From: Nothophaeocryptopus gaeumannii
Lineage: Eukaryota > Ascomycota > Dothideomycetes > Mycosphaerellales > Mycosphaerellaceae
Length of the DNA stretch: 64,000 nucleotides
Reading direction: 5' to 3'
Assembly: GCA_031771865.1 (NCBI GenBank)
Contig: JASISA010000001.1
Coordinates: forward strand, 620,001 to 684,000
A program made the translations under genes and the position numbers. The notes under the pieces were generated by a model that did not search any database, was not told the origin of the DNA, and saw only the letters and a program-made list of their open reading frames with translations. Every line of letters starts with the position of its first letter. Positions within the stretch are counted from its first letter, which is position 1. Below, one piece after another: positions 20,618 through 31,015 of the stretch.

Positions 20618-21214
20618 TCAGTCTACGAAAGTTGCAGCAATGTCTGCGACCTTCGGTAGATTTGGTGTCTTCTCTTGAGCTTGCTCGACGGTCGTGGTAT
20701 CGTCACGTTCGGTGGAGGGTGCTTGGTACGTCGGTACGTTGCCGTCCAGTTCAGTCGGTGGCGGATCGTCGCCGAGGCCCAATATGTTCTCTCTGTACTG
20801 CAAGAAGGTGATGGCGAGAAGAACAAGTAGAGCAAGAAGGCAGCTGAGAAAAGCAGTACGTCGAAGCTTTATTAGTCCGTCTCGCAAGACGATGCAAAAT
20901 CTTGATAGAAGTATCGCCAATAGAGTTGCCTCAATAAGAACGATGGTCAATAAGACCGTGTCTTCAATAGACAGGGAAGTGAACATGCCGGGGGAGTGAT
21001 TGTAAAATCCGGGAGCGAGCGGGTGAGTCCTGACCAACGTGGCAATGATCCATATGGTCAGAGATTGAGAATAGGCCCATATGAGGCCACTGATACAGCA
21101 CCATGGCTGCCATCGTCGCTGCCGCAAGAGGTGTAGTCCAGCTGGTATTCCGCTCTTTGAGTGAGCTGGTCTTGGCGGGGCATGCCGAAAGCAGTCCTCA
21201 ATAAGCTTTGTCAA
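20618..21214 (-). CDS. Hypothetical membrane protein
   Basis: A 198-residue frame with three hydrophobic segments: CCISGLIWAYSQSLTIWIIA, TVLLTIVLIEATLLAILLS and AFLSCLLALLVLLAITFLQY. A hydrophilic Pro/Thr/Glu-rich tail follows. The N terminus is basic. I do not recognise it. It starts 641 bases upstream of the STE3 start on the same strand, so it precedes STE3 in transcription direction. There may be an unrecognised first exon upstream. Confidence 0.45.
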   Translation of the reverse strand: MTKLIEDCFRHAPPRPAHSKSGIPAGLHLLRQRRWQPWCCISGLIWAYSQSLTIWIIATLVRTHPLAPGFYNHSPGMFTSLSIEDTVLLTIVLIEATLLAILLSRFCIVLRDGLIKLRRTAFLSCLLALLVLLAITFLQYRENILGLGDDPPPTELDGNVPTYQAPSTERDDTTTVEQAQEKTPNLPKVADIAATFVD

Positions 21215-21660
21215 TAGCGCACGTGAAACTCCTTATTGTCGGCGAGACATGAACATGCGAAAGGCGAATACAACGTTTTGCAGGTCAAAGACATGACGAG
21301 CAAGTGTTTGTGAATGCGCTGCATGTTGCGATCTCTTGCGCGAAGTTGGTATGAATTGGGTAATTCTCTCGTACGCACGGGCCAGGTGTTGGAAAGCCGT
21401 TCAGTCCAGTGGAGATGTGGAAGTGAGTAGACTGTGACAAACTTAGCCGCGTTATGAACTCGATCTGTTTCCATCGCCAGCTACTTGGACATGCATGATA
21501 GTCTCTCGACGGGATGAGCCAGCCCCACCACGCCAATCATGATGTTGGTAATCCTTCCTCCTGTTGCAAGTGCCGTAGCAAGCCCTGGTTATGCAATGAA
21601 AGCCCACTGGTTGCTGGAACGCATCACCAATGACGAGTCTATCGAGGCGGCGAGATCCGA
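21215..21660. other. Intergenic, nothing recognised
   Basis: About 445 bases between the membrane protein and the end of the UDP-glucose dehydrogenase gene. No supported gene. Confidence 0.3.
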
Positions 21661-23888
21661 TCAGTACAGGCTCGCCCGACCAAGAGTCTCCAATCGGAAG
21701 CCCATGCCAACCATTGCGCGAGCATCAAGAATGCCTCGGCCATCGAAAACCCATCTGGGCTCCTTGACAGATTGAGAAATGGAGCGCCAGTCCAGTGGCG
21801 CAGTGATGTCTTTCTCGATCATCTCACCAGTGGCTTCGTCATTATAGCATTCGGCGCAGTCCGCTGGACAAGGTGGCTCTGGAATGAGAAGAGCAGCAGG
21901 CTCGGCTGGCAAAGAAGACGTCTCGAACGGGCCACGATATGCAGGAAGCGCGACCTCGGTGCGTGGCGTGATGACGAGAATATCGGAAGGTCGAGAGCTC
22001 TCCAGCGGGTTCGGTGATTCTGAGGTCTTTATGGGCGCAGACGTAGGCTTGCTGTTCTTGAACGTATCCCAGTCCGTGAGAACTAGCACAGCGTTCGAGC
22101 CTGCGCAGGCTTCGTACGGATCCAACACGATCTCGATGGGTCCTTCAGGCTTCGCGACTGGTAGGTCCGCCTCCAGTACGCTCAGCTCACGCTTGATGTC
22201 GGCTGCGCTGCACAGCGGATCGAAGACGGCTATGCTTCGTGGGCCTTCTTCCAGGAGAATTCTGATCACATCAAGCGCCGGTGATTCACGGGCGTCGCCA
22301 GTGTTCTTCTTGAAGGCGTATCCGAGGATGGCGATGTTCTTGCCGTGAAGTGAGTTGTTCAGTGTCGCAATGACATGTCTGGCAAAGCGATCTCGCTGGA
22401 AGTTATTCATGGTGAGCACTTGCTGCCAGTACTCAGCCACTTCCGGCAGACCCAGCGACTCGGCAAGATAAGTCAAGCTTGCAATGTCTTTGCGGAAGCA
22501 AGATCCGCCAAATCCCAAGCCGGCTTTGAGAAACTGAGGTCCTATCCTGGTGTCCATGCCGACGGATTTCGCAAGCTCTCCAACATCAGCGCCTGTCCGC
22601 TCACAGATAGCAGATATCGAGTTGATGGAGCTAACACGCTGAGCAAGCATAGCATTCGCGGCCAGCTTGCAAATCTCAGAAGACCAGATGTTGACCGGAG
22701 CGATTCGTGACCGTGGTACCCAAGCAGCGTACAGGTTCGCTAGAGCTGCCGCTGCTCGGTGGCCGGATATCGTAGATTCGCACCCGATGACCACGCGATC
22801 GGGCGTCATCAGGTCACGAACTGCTGTGCCCTCCGAGAGGAATTCTGGGTTGGAGAGGACGGGAAAGACGATTCCTGGTCTGTGCGCCTCCATCTGTGTG
22901 TCGGTTACTTAACGGCTCTCAAAGCCTGAATGGACTGCACACGTACAATATCCTTGATTAACTGCCCAGTCTTGCAGGGCACTGTGCTCTTTTCCACAAG
23001 AATCGTGCCCGATTTCGCATGTTGTGCGATGTCACGGGACGCTCCTTCCAACGCCGTTATGTCGGTCGCGCGACCAGCCCCAACTCCACGCTTTTTGGTG
23101 GGAGTGTTCACGCTGATCAGGACCATGTCTGCCTTTGCAATCTCGTCTGTGCAGGCGGTGGAGAAGAACAAGTTGGCCGTCTCTCGGAAGAATCATCTTC
23201 TCGCGGGGAGAGCGAAGCCAGCTTCTTGTCGACAGCACCGGCTTGAGCCTGAGCGCTGTCTCGCTTCTTGGTACTTCTCCCGCCATCTCTTGCGAGTCGA
23301 ACCACATCGACAAGGCCGGGTTCGTGGATTGGAAGGTGTCTGCCTTTCCAGGCATTTATGCGGTTCACGTCGCGATCGACAACGGTCACGCGGACATGTG
23401 GGTTGTGCAGCGCGATCACGGCAGCTGTGGGTCCACCTAGAGACTAAATCAGCGACTTCACATATATATCGTCTGGACAATTTTCACATACCAACGTATC
23501 CAGCACCTATGCACACGACTCTGCGTATGGGTACATTCGCGGCAGTGTCTGGGTCAATGATATCCGGAAGGACTGCCTGCATTGTTGGCTGAGGCGTGTC
23601 CGGTCGCGGTGGGAGTGCGAGCGCATGCATGGGTGGCGGTATGGAGTATGCGTCTGCAGATATGAATGGCGACCTGTCTTCAGGCGTTGCTGGGCCAGAG
23701 AAAGCATCCACGGAGCTCTCGCTCGATCGTCCCAGCGAAGGCGTATCAGTCATTCTGTACATCGTCGGCGACATGGCCTCTTCTTCCCGCGCGTCTGTTC
23801 CGCACAGTCTCATGATCTTCTGCCTGCTGCGAAGATGCCTGTTATAAGATCTCTGGGCAACGCTCCCCTCCTCCTTGCTACTCAGCAA
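21661..23888 (-). CDS. UDP-glucose 6-dehydrogenase family protein
   Basis: UDP-glucose dehydrogenases oxidise UDP-glucose to UDP-glucuronate with NAD in the cytosol. Exons: 23492-23888, 23239-23436, 22947-23182 and 21661-22893. Introns at 23437-23491 and 22894-22946 have good borders. The third, 23183-23238, has a weak GTG donor and GAG acceptor but restores the frame; otherwise there is a one-base frameshift near 23180. The protein is about 687 residues. An N-terminal extension of about 120 residues precedes the Rossmann motif VVCIGAGYVGGPTA (split by intron 1). Later come VEKSTVPCKTGQ, LSNPEFLSEGTAV, the Lys-bearing SSEICKLAANAMLAQ, the catalytic-cysteine loop GFGGSCFRKDI and the C-terminal ILGYAFKKNTGD. 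It is divergent to the glycosyltransferase at 24661. Confidence 0.9.
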
Positions 23889-24660
23889 CTTGGCGATGGT
23901 GAGGACGGTGGTGAGGACAAGAGCCCGCGACGGTCAAATGGTGGCGGTGCAGGAGAAGTGACTTTTGGTTCGCGCGCACACACAGCGGCACCGAGGCCAA
24001 GAAGTGATGTTTAGTGAGGGTCATGGTGAGGACAGGCACGCGATTACCGCGATGAACGCGGACAGAAAAGTGACTTGGTGGAAGGTACGGCTAGCTGCTT
24101 GCCAGTGTGCTTGCCAGTGTGCTTGCAGTTGCAGAGATGATGGAGGGCAGCTGCGTGCCTTCACAGCCTTGACTTCTGCCACGTCAGCCAATCAGCGTCC
24201 ACACGTGCGGCGACCGCATCCGGAGTCTGGCTCGTCTGGCTGCTGCTTCGTCAAAGACACGCGTAACAATGGACCTCGTGCCTTCACCACGCCCTCTCAA
24301 CACTCCCGTACACTGACCAAGTTGCCAGACGTGCATAATACGACCAGCGAGGGGCCGGTCATAGGTCATGGCAGCGCCATGTGTCCCCTCGCAGCGGCAC
24401 TCATAAACCCGCCTGAGGCGCCGCTGACCACCGCATCGCCTCATCGCCTCATCGCCTCATCTTCTACCCGCTGTCTGACACGTGCAAAGCTTCAACTTGC
24501 TACCGCGCACGACAATACGACTTTTTCAAAAATGTGGTGACCATATCCAAGACACTCTGCAGTCCAACGCTCGCCCCTGCCTTGCGCTCCGGATAAGTCT
24601 CCCACATTCATCCCGCTCTACCCGGATACAACAACATCGCACATAGACAAGACCACCGAC
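23889..24660. promoter_or_regulatory. Shared divergent promoter of UDP-glucose dehydrogenase and glycosyltransferase genes
   Basis: A 772-base head-to-head intergenic region. It holds two short tandem repeats: about 2.5 copies of a 12-base unit (gcttgccagtgt) near 24097-24130, and three copies of an 8-base unit (atcgcctc) near 24433-24460. No gene is supported inside it. A single region serving both start sites makes co-regulation likely; that is inference. Confidence 0.5.
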
Positions 24661-26310
24661 ATGGCCACCATCACTCAGACAGGACACGCCAAGGCCTTGA
24701 CAGTGACCATCGAGTCCAAGTCGGAATTCCCAGCAGAACTCGTGGGAAGAAAAGTACTCCTTGCGACAGAATCACTTGGTCCGGTCAACGGCGTCAGCAG
24801 AACGACTCAGAGTCTGGTCGACTATCTTAGAAATAATGGCGTTCATGTCGCCACCTGCGCTCCTTACTACAAAGGCCAGCCGCTGAATGCAGAGACGAGA
24901 CCCGAACGACAGCCGATCGTCAACAAGGATTGGGTACGATCAGTCGAGGCAAAGTCGTCAGCTCTTGGTTCACGTGCCATCGGCGGCGCATGGACCTGGC
25001 ACTTTGATCGCCACGAAGCCAGGCGGCAAGAGACACAGCCTTTGCTCCAAGCACCAGCGAAGCCTCCGGTCTTCAACCGCCAGCGCAGCGAAGAAGCTAA
25101 GCGCAAGATCGAGGCAGCGCGGCACTCAAGATTCAATCCTGAATTCCGCCTGCACGGGTACCCACTGCCATACAACCCAGATTTGACAGTGGCATACCCG
25201 TTTCGATTGGGTCGAGTCTACGATCAGACCTTCAAGCCAGATATCATCTACTTGGCGAGTCCGGCGTCCGTGGGTTTCCAATTTTTGGTGCAGCTCCGAC
25301 AGTTGGAAGACCCACCTCCGACACTCCTGAACTTCCAGACGGATCTCGCGGCGTATGCATCGATTCTTTTCTTCTCGCCTCTGGATCGATACGGAGTGTG
25401 GCTGCTTGAGATCGTGCAAGGCTTTCTCTTCCGAGCTGCCGCAGTCCACACCATCTTCTACCCATCTGCATATGTGCGCAAGTATATGACGGATGCGGGC
25501 GCGCCTGGCGACAAGATGATCCAGCTGGGTCGTGGAGTTGACACCGACATGTTCAATCCCATCCGCCGAGATGACTCGTATCGCAGGGAGATTGCTCCAT
25601 CAGGAGAGATCATCTTCTGCTGCATCTCGCGTATTGCGCCTGAGAAGGGGTTTGAGTTCCTTGCGCAGGCTGCCCAGAAGCTCAAGGACAGTGGCTTGAG
25701 GTTCAAGCTGCTCATTGTTGGCGGCAACAAGAATCCGGCAGTAGAAAAGGAAGTGCAAAACTATTTCAAGGAGTTGAAGCATCAGGTCCTTTTCACCGGC
25801 ATGCTTCGCGGTGTCCCCTTGGCACGAGCATATGCAGCGGCAGATGTCTTCCTGCACTGCTCCATCACCGAGACTTTCGGCCTGGTCGTTCTGGAATCCA
25901 TGGCCTCTGGCGTTCCAGTAATTGCCCGCGATGAGGGTGGCCCATCAGAAACCGTCAAGCACGGCAAGTCTGGCTTCCTCGTTGCGCCCAACGATCTCGA
26001 CACTTTCGTCAGCTACGCCCGCGAGCTGGCCCTCAACGACGAGCTACGCCAAGGGATGATCGTCCATGCCCGTGAACAGGCTTTGAACACGACCTGGGAC
26101 AGTATCAACAACCAAGTCGCTCTTCAACTCGTCGACGCTCTCCGACAACATCCACCGAAGAGCGTCGAGGAAAAGGCAGCCGCGGGCTACTACGATACCT
26201 GGGTGAACATGTTCCGCGTCTACCTTGCGGTTGGTCTCGTGTGGATTTTCTGGTTTATCGCGGTGATACCCATGATTCTTTGCGGGCTAGTTCACGGGAT
26301 GTTCAAATAG
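24661..26310 (+). CDS. Family 4 glycosyltransferase with C-terminal membrane anchor
   Basis: An intact 549-residue, intron-free GT-B glycosyltransferase. The acceptor half begins at about residue 30 with VLLATESLGPVNGVSRTTQ, the glycine-rich start typical of GT4 enzymes, and includes LNFQTDLAAYA. The donor half contains LGRGVDTDMFNP, CISRIAPEKGFEF, LLIVGGNKNP and the E-x7-E motif ETFGLVVLESMASGVPVIA. The last 30 residues form a hydrophobic helix (YLAVGLVWIFWFIAVIPMIL), so the enzyme should sit on a membrane. Similar architecture occurs in mannosyl- and glycolipid transferases, including SQD2-like enzymes. Its divergent partner makes UDP-uronic acid, suggesting a glucuronosyl transfer role. 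Confidence 0.88.
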   Translation: MATITQTGHAKALTVTIESKSEFPAELVGRKVLLATESLGPVNGVSRTTQSLVDYLRNNGVHVATCAPYYKGQPLNAETRPERQPIVNKDWVRSVEAKSSALGSRAIGGAWTWHFDRHEARRQETQPLLQAPAKPPVFNRQRSEEAKRKIEAARHSRFNPEFRLHGYPLPYNPDLTVAYPFRLGRVYDQTFKPDIIYLASPASVGFQFLVQLRQLEDPPPTLLNFQTDLAAYASILFFSPLDRYGVWLLEIVQGFLFRAAAVHTIFYPSAYVRKYMTDAGAPGDKMIQLGRGVDTDMFNPIRRDDSYRREIAPSGEIIFCCISRIAPEKGFEFLAQAAQKLKDSGLRFKLLIVGGNKNPAVEKEVQNYFKELKHQVLFTGMLRGVPLARAYAAADVFLHCSITETFGLVVLESMASGVPVIARDEGGPSETVKHGKSGFLVAPNDLDTFVSYARELALNDELRQGMIVHAREQALNTTWDSINNQVALQLVDALRQHPPKSVEEKAAAGYYDTWVNMFRVYLAVGLVWIFWFIAVIPMILCGLVHGMFK

Positions 26311-26475
26311 ATCTTGAACGTACATTGGTTCCCTTGGAGATTGAGCATAGGCGTTGGTGGGAGGTATATAAGGGTAGAGCGGGTCGTTCAACAGCGTGGT
26401 CCTCAAGATTGAGATGGGATGAAATGAGATGATGAGTGACGAGATGAAAGACTTCTATTTCGTAATGAATCCAAC

Positions 26476-26760
26476 ATGCAGACTTTCGCGATCTTCAGCC
26501 TTTTGGGTATTTCTACTGTCCTTTCTTTGCCTGCGCATGGTCATTGTCGCAAGAGCTCCACATTGGGTACAATTCCATCTGAAACTCACTTCGGATGGCA
26601 TGGCGGTGCATCCATCCAGCTCTCTGGATCCGTACCAACGGTATCATCTTCAGGGACCCGAAGCATGCGTCCTGTCTCAACATCGATTCAGCAAATCCGG
26701 CCAGGCCACGACGAAGTGGTGCTTGCCCGCAGTCTTGCAGGAGGCTGCCCTTCCATTTGA
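26476..26760 (+). CDS. Candidate small secreted protein
   Basis: A 94-residue frame starting at a genuine ATG with a good signal-peptide-like N terminus (MQTFAIFSLLGISTVLSLPA) followed by a Ser/Thr-rich mature part with two cysteines. I see no family. The neighbouring minus strand carries other long frames, so a chance frame is possible. Confidence 0.3.
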   Translation: MQTFAIFSLLGISTVLSLPAHGHCRKSSTLGTIPSETHFGWHGGASIQLSGSVPTVSSSGTRSMRPVSTSIQQIRPGHDEVVLARSLAGGCPSI

Positions 26761-26917
26761 GTGTGCTACTGTAGACTGAGCTGACCTGTTCCATGGTTCC
26801 ATGGTTTCCTCTGTACCCACAAAGCACATCACGGTCACAATTCATCATCCTCCGCCCCATGTAGCTTCCGTCGACCGTCCGCGGGACAGATCATATTCCT
26901 CAGAACCGAATCTTGTA

Positions 26918-27650
26918 CTATCCAGCGGGCTGACACGGTCCGAGATCAGCTCCAACCCCAGGGTACCTCTCCCTTGGAACCTTGCCCCTTTTGCTGCGAT
27001 GTTGGGGACGTGGATGACGTGAGTTGAATATCGCCGTTGACGGGAGTGGACCAGCGTTCGAAGGACTTGAGTATGGCTGCAGAGGGGTTGATCTTGTTGC
27101 AGAAGCCTCCAGGCGAGGAGAGGGCGGCGGAGATGGAGATGGCGCTCCAGGTCCTGGCTTTTCCTCTGCATTGCCCTTCGACAACAGGGTGGATGCCTTT
27201 CGCCAGAAGATCAATGCCATGGCCATACACCCAGAAATTCAGATTTGCCAACCAATCATGACCAAAGCCAAATCTTTTACATCTTCATTCACGTCCTCGT
27301 TTCCTTGTTGCCAAAGCACAAAGATCGCAGACGCATGGGCGCTGCAAGCCACCAATGCAATTCCCAAGCTCACGCCTCTTGGAATGTGTACGTGACCGTC
27401 AACGCAGACCTCAGCCATTGGAGCTGTAGACAAGCCTGCAAGGCCGGCGTACACAGCAAGCTGGGTGATGAGCACGAACCCTATGGTGACGTTGGACGCT
27501 AGGGCGGCAAAGATGAGGAGAAGATTGATGAGTCATTCCAGAGATCCGTAGATGCAGAGTGCGAAGGCGTGGATGAAGTACGGTACCAACCCGAGTATTG
27601 CGGTAGGTCGCGAAACATAGTCGAGAGTCGAGGCAGAGTCCGAGGGCGTT
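26918..27650 (-). pseudogene. Multi-pass membrane protein remnant
   Basis: The minus strand reads as a membrane protein: AILGLVPYFIHAFALCIYG, then a TGA, then LINLLLIFAALASNVTIGF, LITQLAVYAGLAGLSTAPMA, SLGIALVACSAHASAIFVLW and DLALVMIGWQI, then a TGA, then ISGCMAMALIFWRKASTLL with a Pro/Ser-rich tail to 26918. Both TGA codons fall where a Trp would be natural (TGG to TGA, G to A). Five or more hydrophobic segments are visible but no family is recognisable. The start is not found. Confidence 0.45.
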
Positions 27651-28167
27651 ACGAGTGGCCGTTGCGCTGGTTGCATTCATGCTGACTCTGATTTGGGTTC
27701 GAAGATTTGGCGTACGTTTCGTTGTTGAAAGGAGGACAGCCCACACTATCCTTGCTAGAATTCTTGTAAATGGATGTAAGAACTTGCTCTGAGACATGGG
27801 CTATGGCCTTTCCCTTGGATGTGTCTGGCAGGACCTTCATTCTCGATCGAGAATCGCTTTGTTCGTGTCTCAAGAGCCTAAGTCAGTCAGTAGTAAAGAT
27901 GCGCCACTGTACCGAGAGGAGAAAGGAGTCGATTTGTATTGAGAAGAGCGATTATGTCATTCTCGGTGGTATCAGACCTGAAAAGGCTCCTTCCGGATTT
28001 CATTAGACCGGCCCAGCGCCTTGCCCATGCAAATTCATTCATCGTGGCTCGCTGGAATGTCGCTGCAGTAAAGATAACGTTCTCATCAACATGGCCCCGT
28101 AAAGTGCCTTGTGCCCATATCTCGTAAAAGGCTGCTCCTAAGTTCCCATCTTCCCTTATCTCGTCCC
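27651..28167. other. Intergenic, nothing recognised
   Basis: About 515 bases without a supported gene. Confidence 0.3.
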
Positions 28168-28941
28168 TCACATCTCATTGAAGAGACGAGCCGTGATGTC
28201 TCCGATATATTCCTCCTCCAACTCATATTCCTCCCCGTCAGCCCGATCGATACCCACATACTCAAAAGCACTGACGATTTGCTCCACAGAGAAGCCCATC
28301 TGAGTGAAGTTGTTCACCATGTTGCGGTTGTAGCCCTTGTACGCCTCCCTACGACGTTGCTCTTCCCGCTTCTTCTCTTCCTTGTCTGCCTGCTTCTTCG
28401 CGGCGCCAACCGCGCTCTCATCCTCAAGAGAGCTGCTACCTCCCTTGCCAGAGCCCGGAAGTGGTCGCGGTGCATTCGCATATCTGATCGCCCATTCTCG
28501 TGCCACGTGCTCGAACTCTTTCGGTTTTGTCAGTAGCATGCTTGCGACCTCGGCATCTTGCGGGTCTCGTGGCTCGGGGCTGGAGAGTAGACTCTGCAAG
28601 CTGATCAAGGCGGACTTGAGTGTCAGGACTGGACTCCAGGCAGTACCGAGAGTGTCGAGACAGATGGCGCCGGTTTGAGAGGACACGTTCGGGTGCCAGA
28701 TCTTGGTGAGAAAACGCATCTCCGGCGGCTTGAAGGGATATTCACCAGTGATTCTTATATCAATCTCGTATTTGCCGCCTTCATATGGAGTCTCTGGAGG
28801 CCCAGTGAAGTGGCCCTTGAAGCGTGTGAAGTCGGTGATTTCGGAGCTACCTGAGGGGGATGTTATAGTGATGCCTGAATGTGTGTCTTTGAGGATGTCG
28901 GCGACCTCCTTTTGCAGTCGGCGGTTCCGATTCGCGGCCAT
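28168..28941 (-). CDS. UBC1: Ubiquitin-conjugating enzyme E2 with UBA tail (Ubc1/E2-25K)
   Basis: An intact, intron-free 257-residue protein. Residues 1-150 are a class-typical UBC fold with the HPN motif (IWHPN, 82-86) and the catalytic cysteine Cys94 in GAICLDTL. A charged linker (about 165-205) is followed by a C-terminal UBA domain (residues 210-257, starting around NMVNNFTQMGFSVEQIVSAF). This architecture is that of Ubc1/UBE2K, which builds K48-linked ubiquitin chains for proteasomal degradation. It is divergent to the proteasome ATPase gene RPT2, 612 bases away. Confidence 0.95.
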   Translation of the reverse strand: MAANRNRRLQKEVADILKDTHSGITITSPSGSSEITDFTRFKGHFTGPPETPYEGGKYEIDIRITGEYPFKPPEMRFLTKIWHPNVSSQTGAICLDTLGTAWSPVLTLKSALISLQSLLSSPEPRDPQDAEVASMLLTKPKEFEHVAREWAIRYANAPRPLPGSGKGGSSSLEDESAVGAAKKQADKEEKKREEQRRREAYKGYNRNMVNNFTQMGFSVEQIVSAFEYVGIDRADGEEYELEEEYIGDITARLFNEM

Positions 28942-29553
28942 GGTGACTGATGTGTGTAGACTGGTGCTGGGTGGATGTATGAGGGCGGTGGTTGCGAAGG
29001 TCGAGAGCGAGCGGCTGCCTGAAGTTCAAATGGCCGCTGCTCGTGATCTGATACGGGTGTGGCAATAGCAAACGATCGTGGAAGGTACGGCGCGTGGTCA
29101 AGAAGGTCGATGTAGTCGGTGTGAAAGGAAGGCGGGAGTGGTGGTGGAAGTGGAGTATGAGGCTCTGCGAGAACGCGGCGTCGAATGTCGCACTTGCCTC
29201 TGAGACACGGTTGGCCTATTTTTCAGGTCTTGCTATGTTCACTGCTTGTTAGTATGGCGAGAAGTAGAGTGAGTCTCCAGTGTCGAGAATAGGTATTCGT
29301 TATTCATCAAGGTTTCGAGGTCACATCACTTTGGGCTGCATGACACGCGATTGGCCCGTGCTCAGCTCGGAGAGCTTCAGGCAGCGCGTGCTTCATCATC
29401 GCGGCGTCGTCTCCCAAACTCCGACATCCATCTCCAACACATCAACCACAACACATCACCGTCAACAACACCTCCCTTCCATTACCCTCCGCCCATCTAG
29501 TTGAAGCTCACTACATCGCTTATCTGGACTGGTGAAGTTAATAGCGGGCAACC
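28942..29553. promoter_or_regulatory. Shared divergent promoter of UBC1 and RPT2
   Basis: A 612-base head-to-head region between a ubiquitin E2 gene and a 26S proteasome base subunit gene. I looked for the yeast proteasome element (GGTGGCAAA) and did not find it. No gene is supported inside. Confidence 0.45.
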
Positions 29554-31015
29554 ATGGTACGCTATACCTCCTGCGCGCACATCAGCTGTTGTTTCTATGG
29601 CGTACTGACAGCGGCAATAGGGTCAAAACCAGTCGGGCATGGGAGGCCCCGGCGGCCCTCCCGAAGGCGACAAGAGCAAGAAGGGAGACAAGAAGGATAA
29701 GCCAAAGTACGAGCCACCACCGCAACCCACCACCCGTATTGGCCGCAAGAAGAAGAAGCAGGCTGGTCCAAACGCCGCTGCCAAACTGCCCACCGTCTAC
29801 CCGACCGCACGATGCAAACTCAGATACCTACGCATGCAGCGCGTGCACGATCACCTGCTTCTAGAAGAGGAGTTTGTTGAGAACCAGGAGCGGATACGGA
29901 AGACGAAGGCCGCAAATGAGAAGCAGCCGGTCTCATCTGGCGGCGACAGCGACGCACTCGATCGTAACGCTGATGAGCGGAGTCGTGTCGATGACATGCG
30001 CGGCTCACCAATGGGTGTCGGCAACCTCGAGGAGCTCATCGATGATGACCACGCTATTGTCTCGTCTGCGACTGGGCCGGAGTACTACGTTTCGATCATG
30101 TCTTTCGTCGACAAGGACCTTCTGGAACCTGGCGCATCTATCCTACTTCATCATAAGAGCGTGTCGGTCGTCGGTGTGCTGATGGACGACTCCGATCCTG
30201 CTGTTTCTGTCATGAAGCTTGATAAAGCGCCGACCGAATCGTACGCAGACATCGGAGGTCTCGAGAATCAGATCCAAGAAGTCCGCGAAGCCGTCGAACT
30301 GCCGCTATTACATCCTGAGCTATACGAAGAGATGGGTATCAAGCCACCAAAGGGTGTCATCCTTTACGGTGCACCGGGTACCGGAAAGACTCTCCTCGCC
30401 AAAGCTGTTGCCAACCAGACGTCTGCCACATTCTTGCGCATCGTTGGATCAGAGCTGATCCAGAAGTATCTCGGAGACGGTCCACGGTTGGTGCGCCAGC
30501 TCTTCCAAGTCGCTGCAGAGAACGCACCTGCCATTGTTTTCATCGACGAGATTGACGCCATCGGAACCAAGCGATACGAGAGCACAAGTGGAGGCGAGCG
30601 CGAGATCCAACGAACCATGTTGGAACTGCTGAACCAGCTGGACGGTTTTGATGACCGAGGAGATGTGAAGGTCATCATGGCGACGAACAAGATCGACACT
30701 CTCGACCCTGCCCTGATCCGACCCGGACGTATCGACCGAAAGATCCTCTTCGAGAACCCCGACCAAGTCACCAAGAAGAAGATCTTCACTCTTCACACGA
30801 GCAAGATGAGCTTAGCGGAAGATGTGGACCTGGAGGAGTTTATTACACAGAAGGACGATCTGTCAGGTGCGGATATCCGAGCGATTTGCTCAGAGGCAGG
30901 TCTACTTGCGCTGCGTGAGCGAAGAATGCGTGTCAACATGACAGACTTCCGCGCTGCAAGAGAGACAGTGCTGAAGACCAAGAGCGAAGGCGAGCCGGAA
31001 GGTCTGTACTTGTAA
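29554..31015 (+). CDS. RPT2: 26S proteasome regulatory subunit 4 (Rpt2 AAA ATPase)
   Basis: The start codon is ATG 29554-29556, immediately followed by a 64-base intron (29557-29620, gtacgc...aatag); exon 2 begins GGTCAAAACCAG, giving MGQNQSG. This is the expected N-myristoylation signal of Rpt2, and it would be lost if the first Met of exon 2 were used. Total 465 residues. Visible: Lys-rich N terminus, coiled coil (about 70-100), OB domain, Walker A GAPGTGKT (about 251-258), Walker B IVFIDEIDA, and the C-terminal GLYL tail, a HbYX-type motif that docks into the 20S core. The ATPase unfolds ubiquitinated substrates at the proteasome base. Confidence 0.97.
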
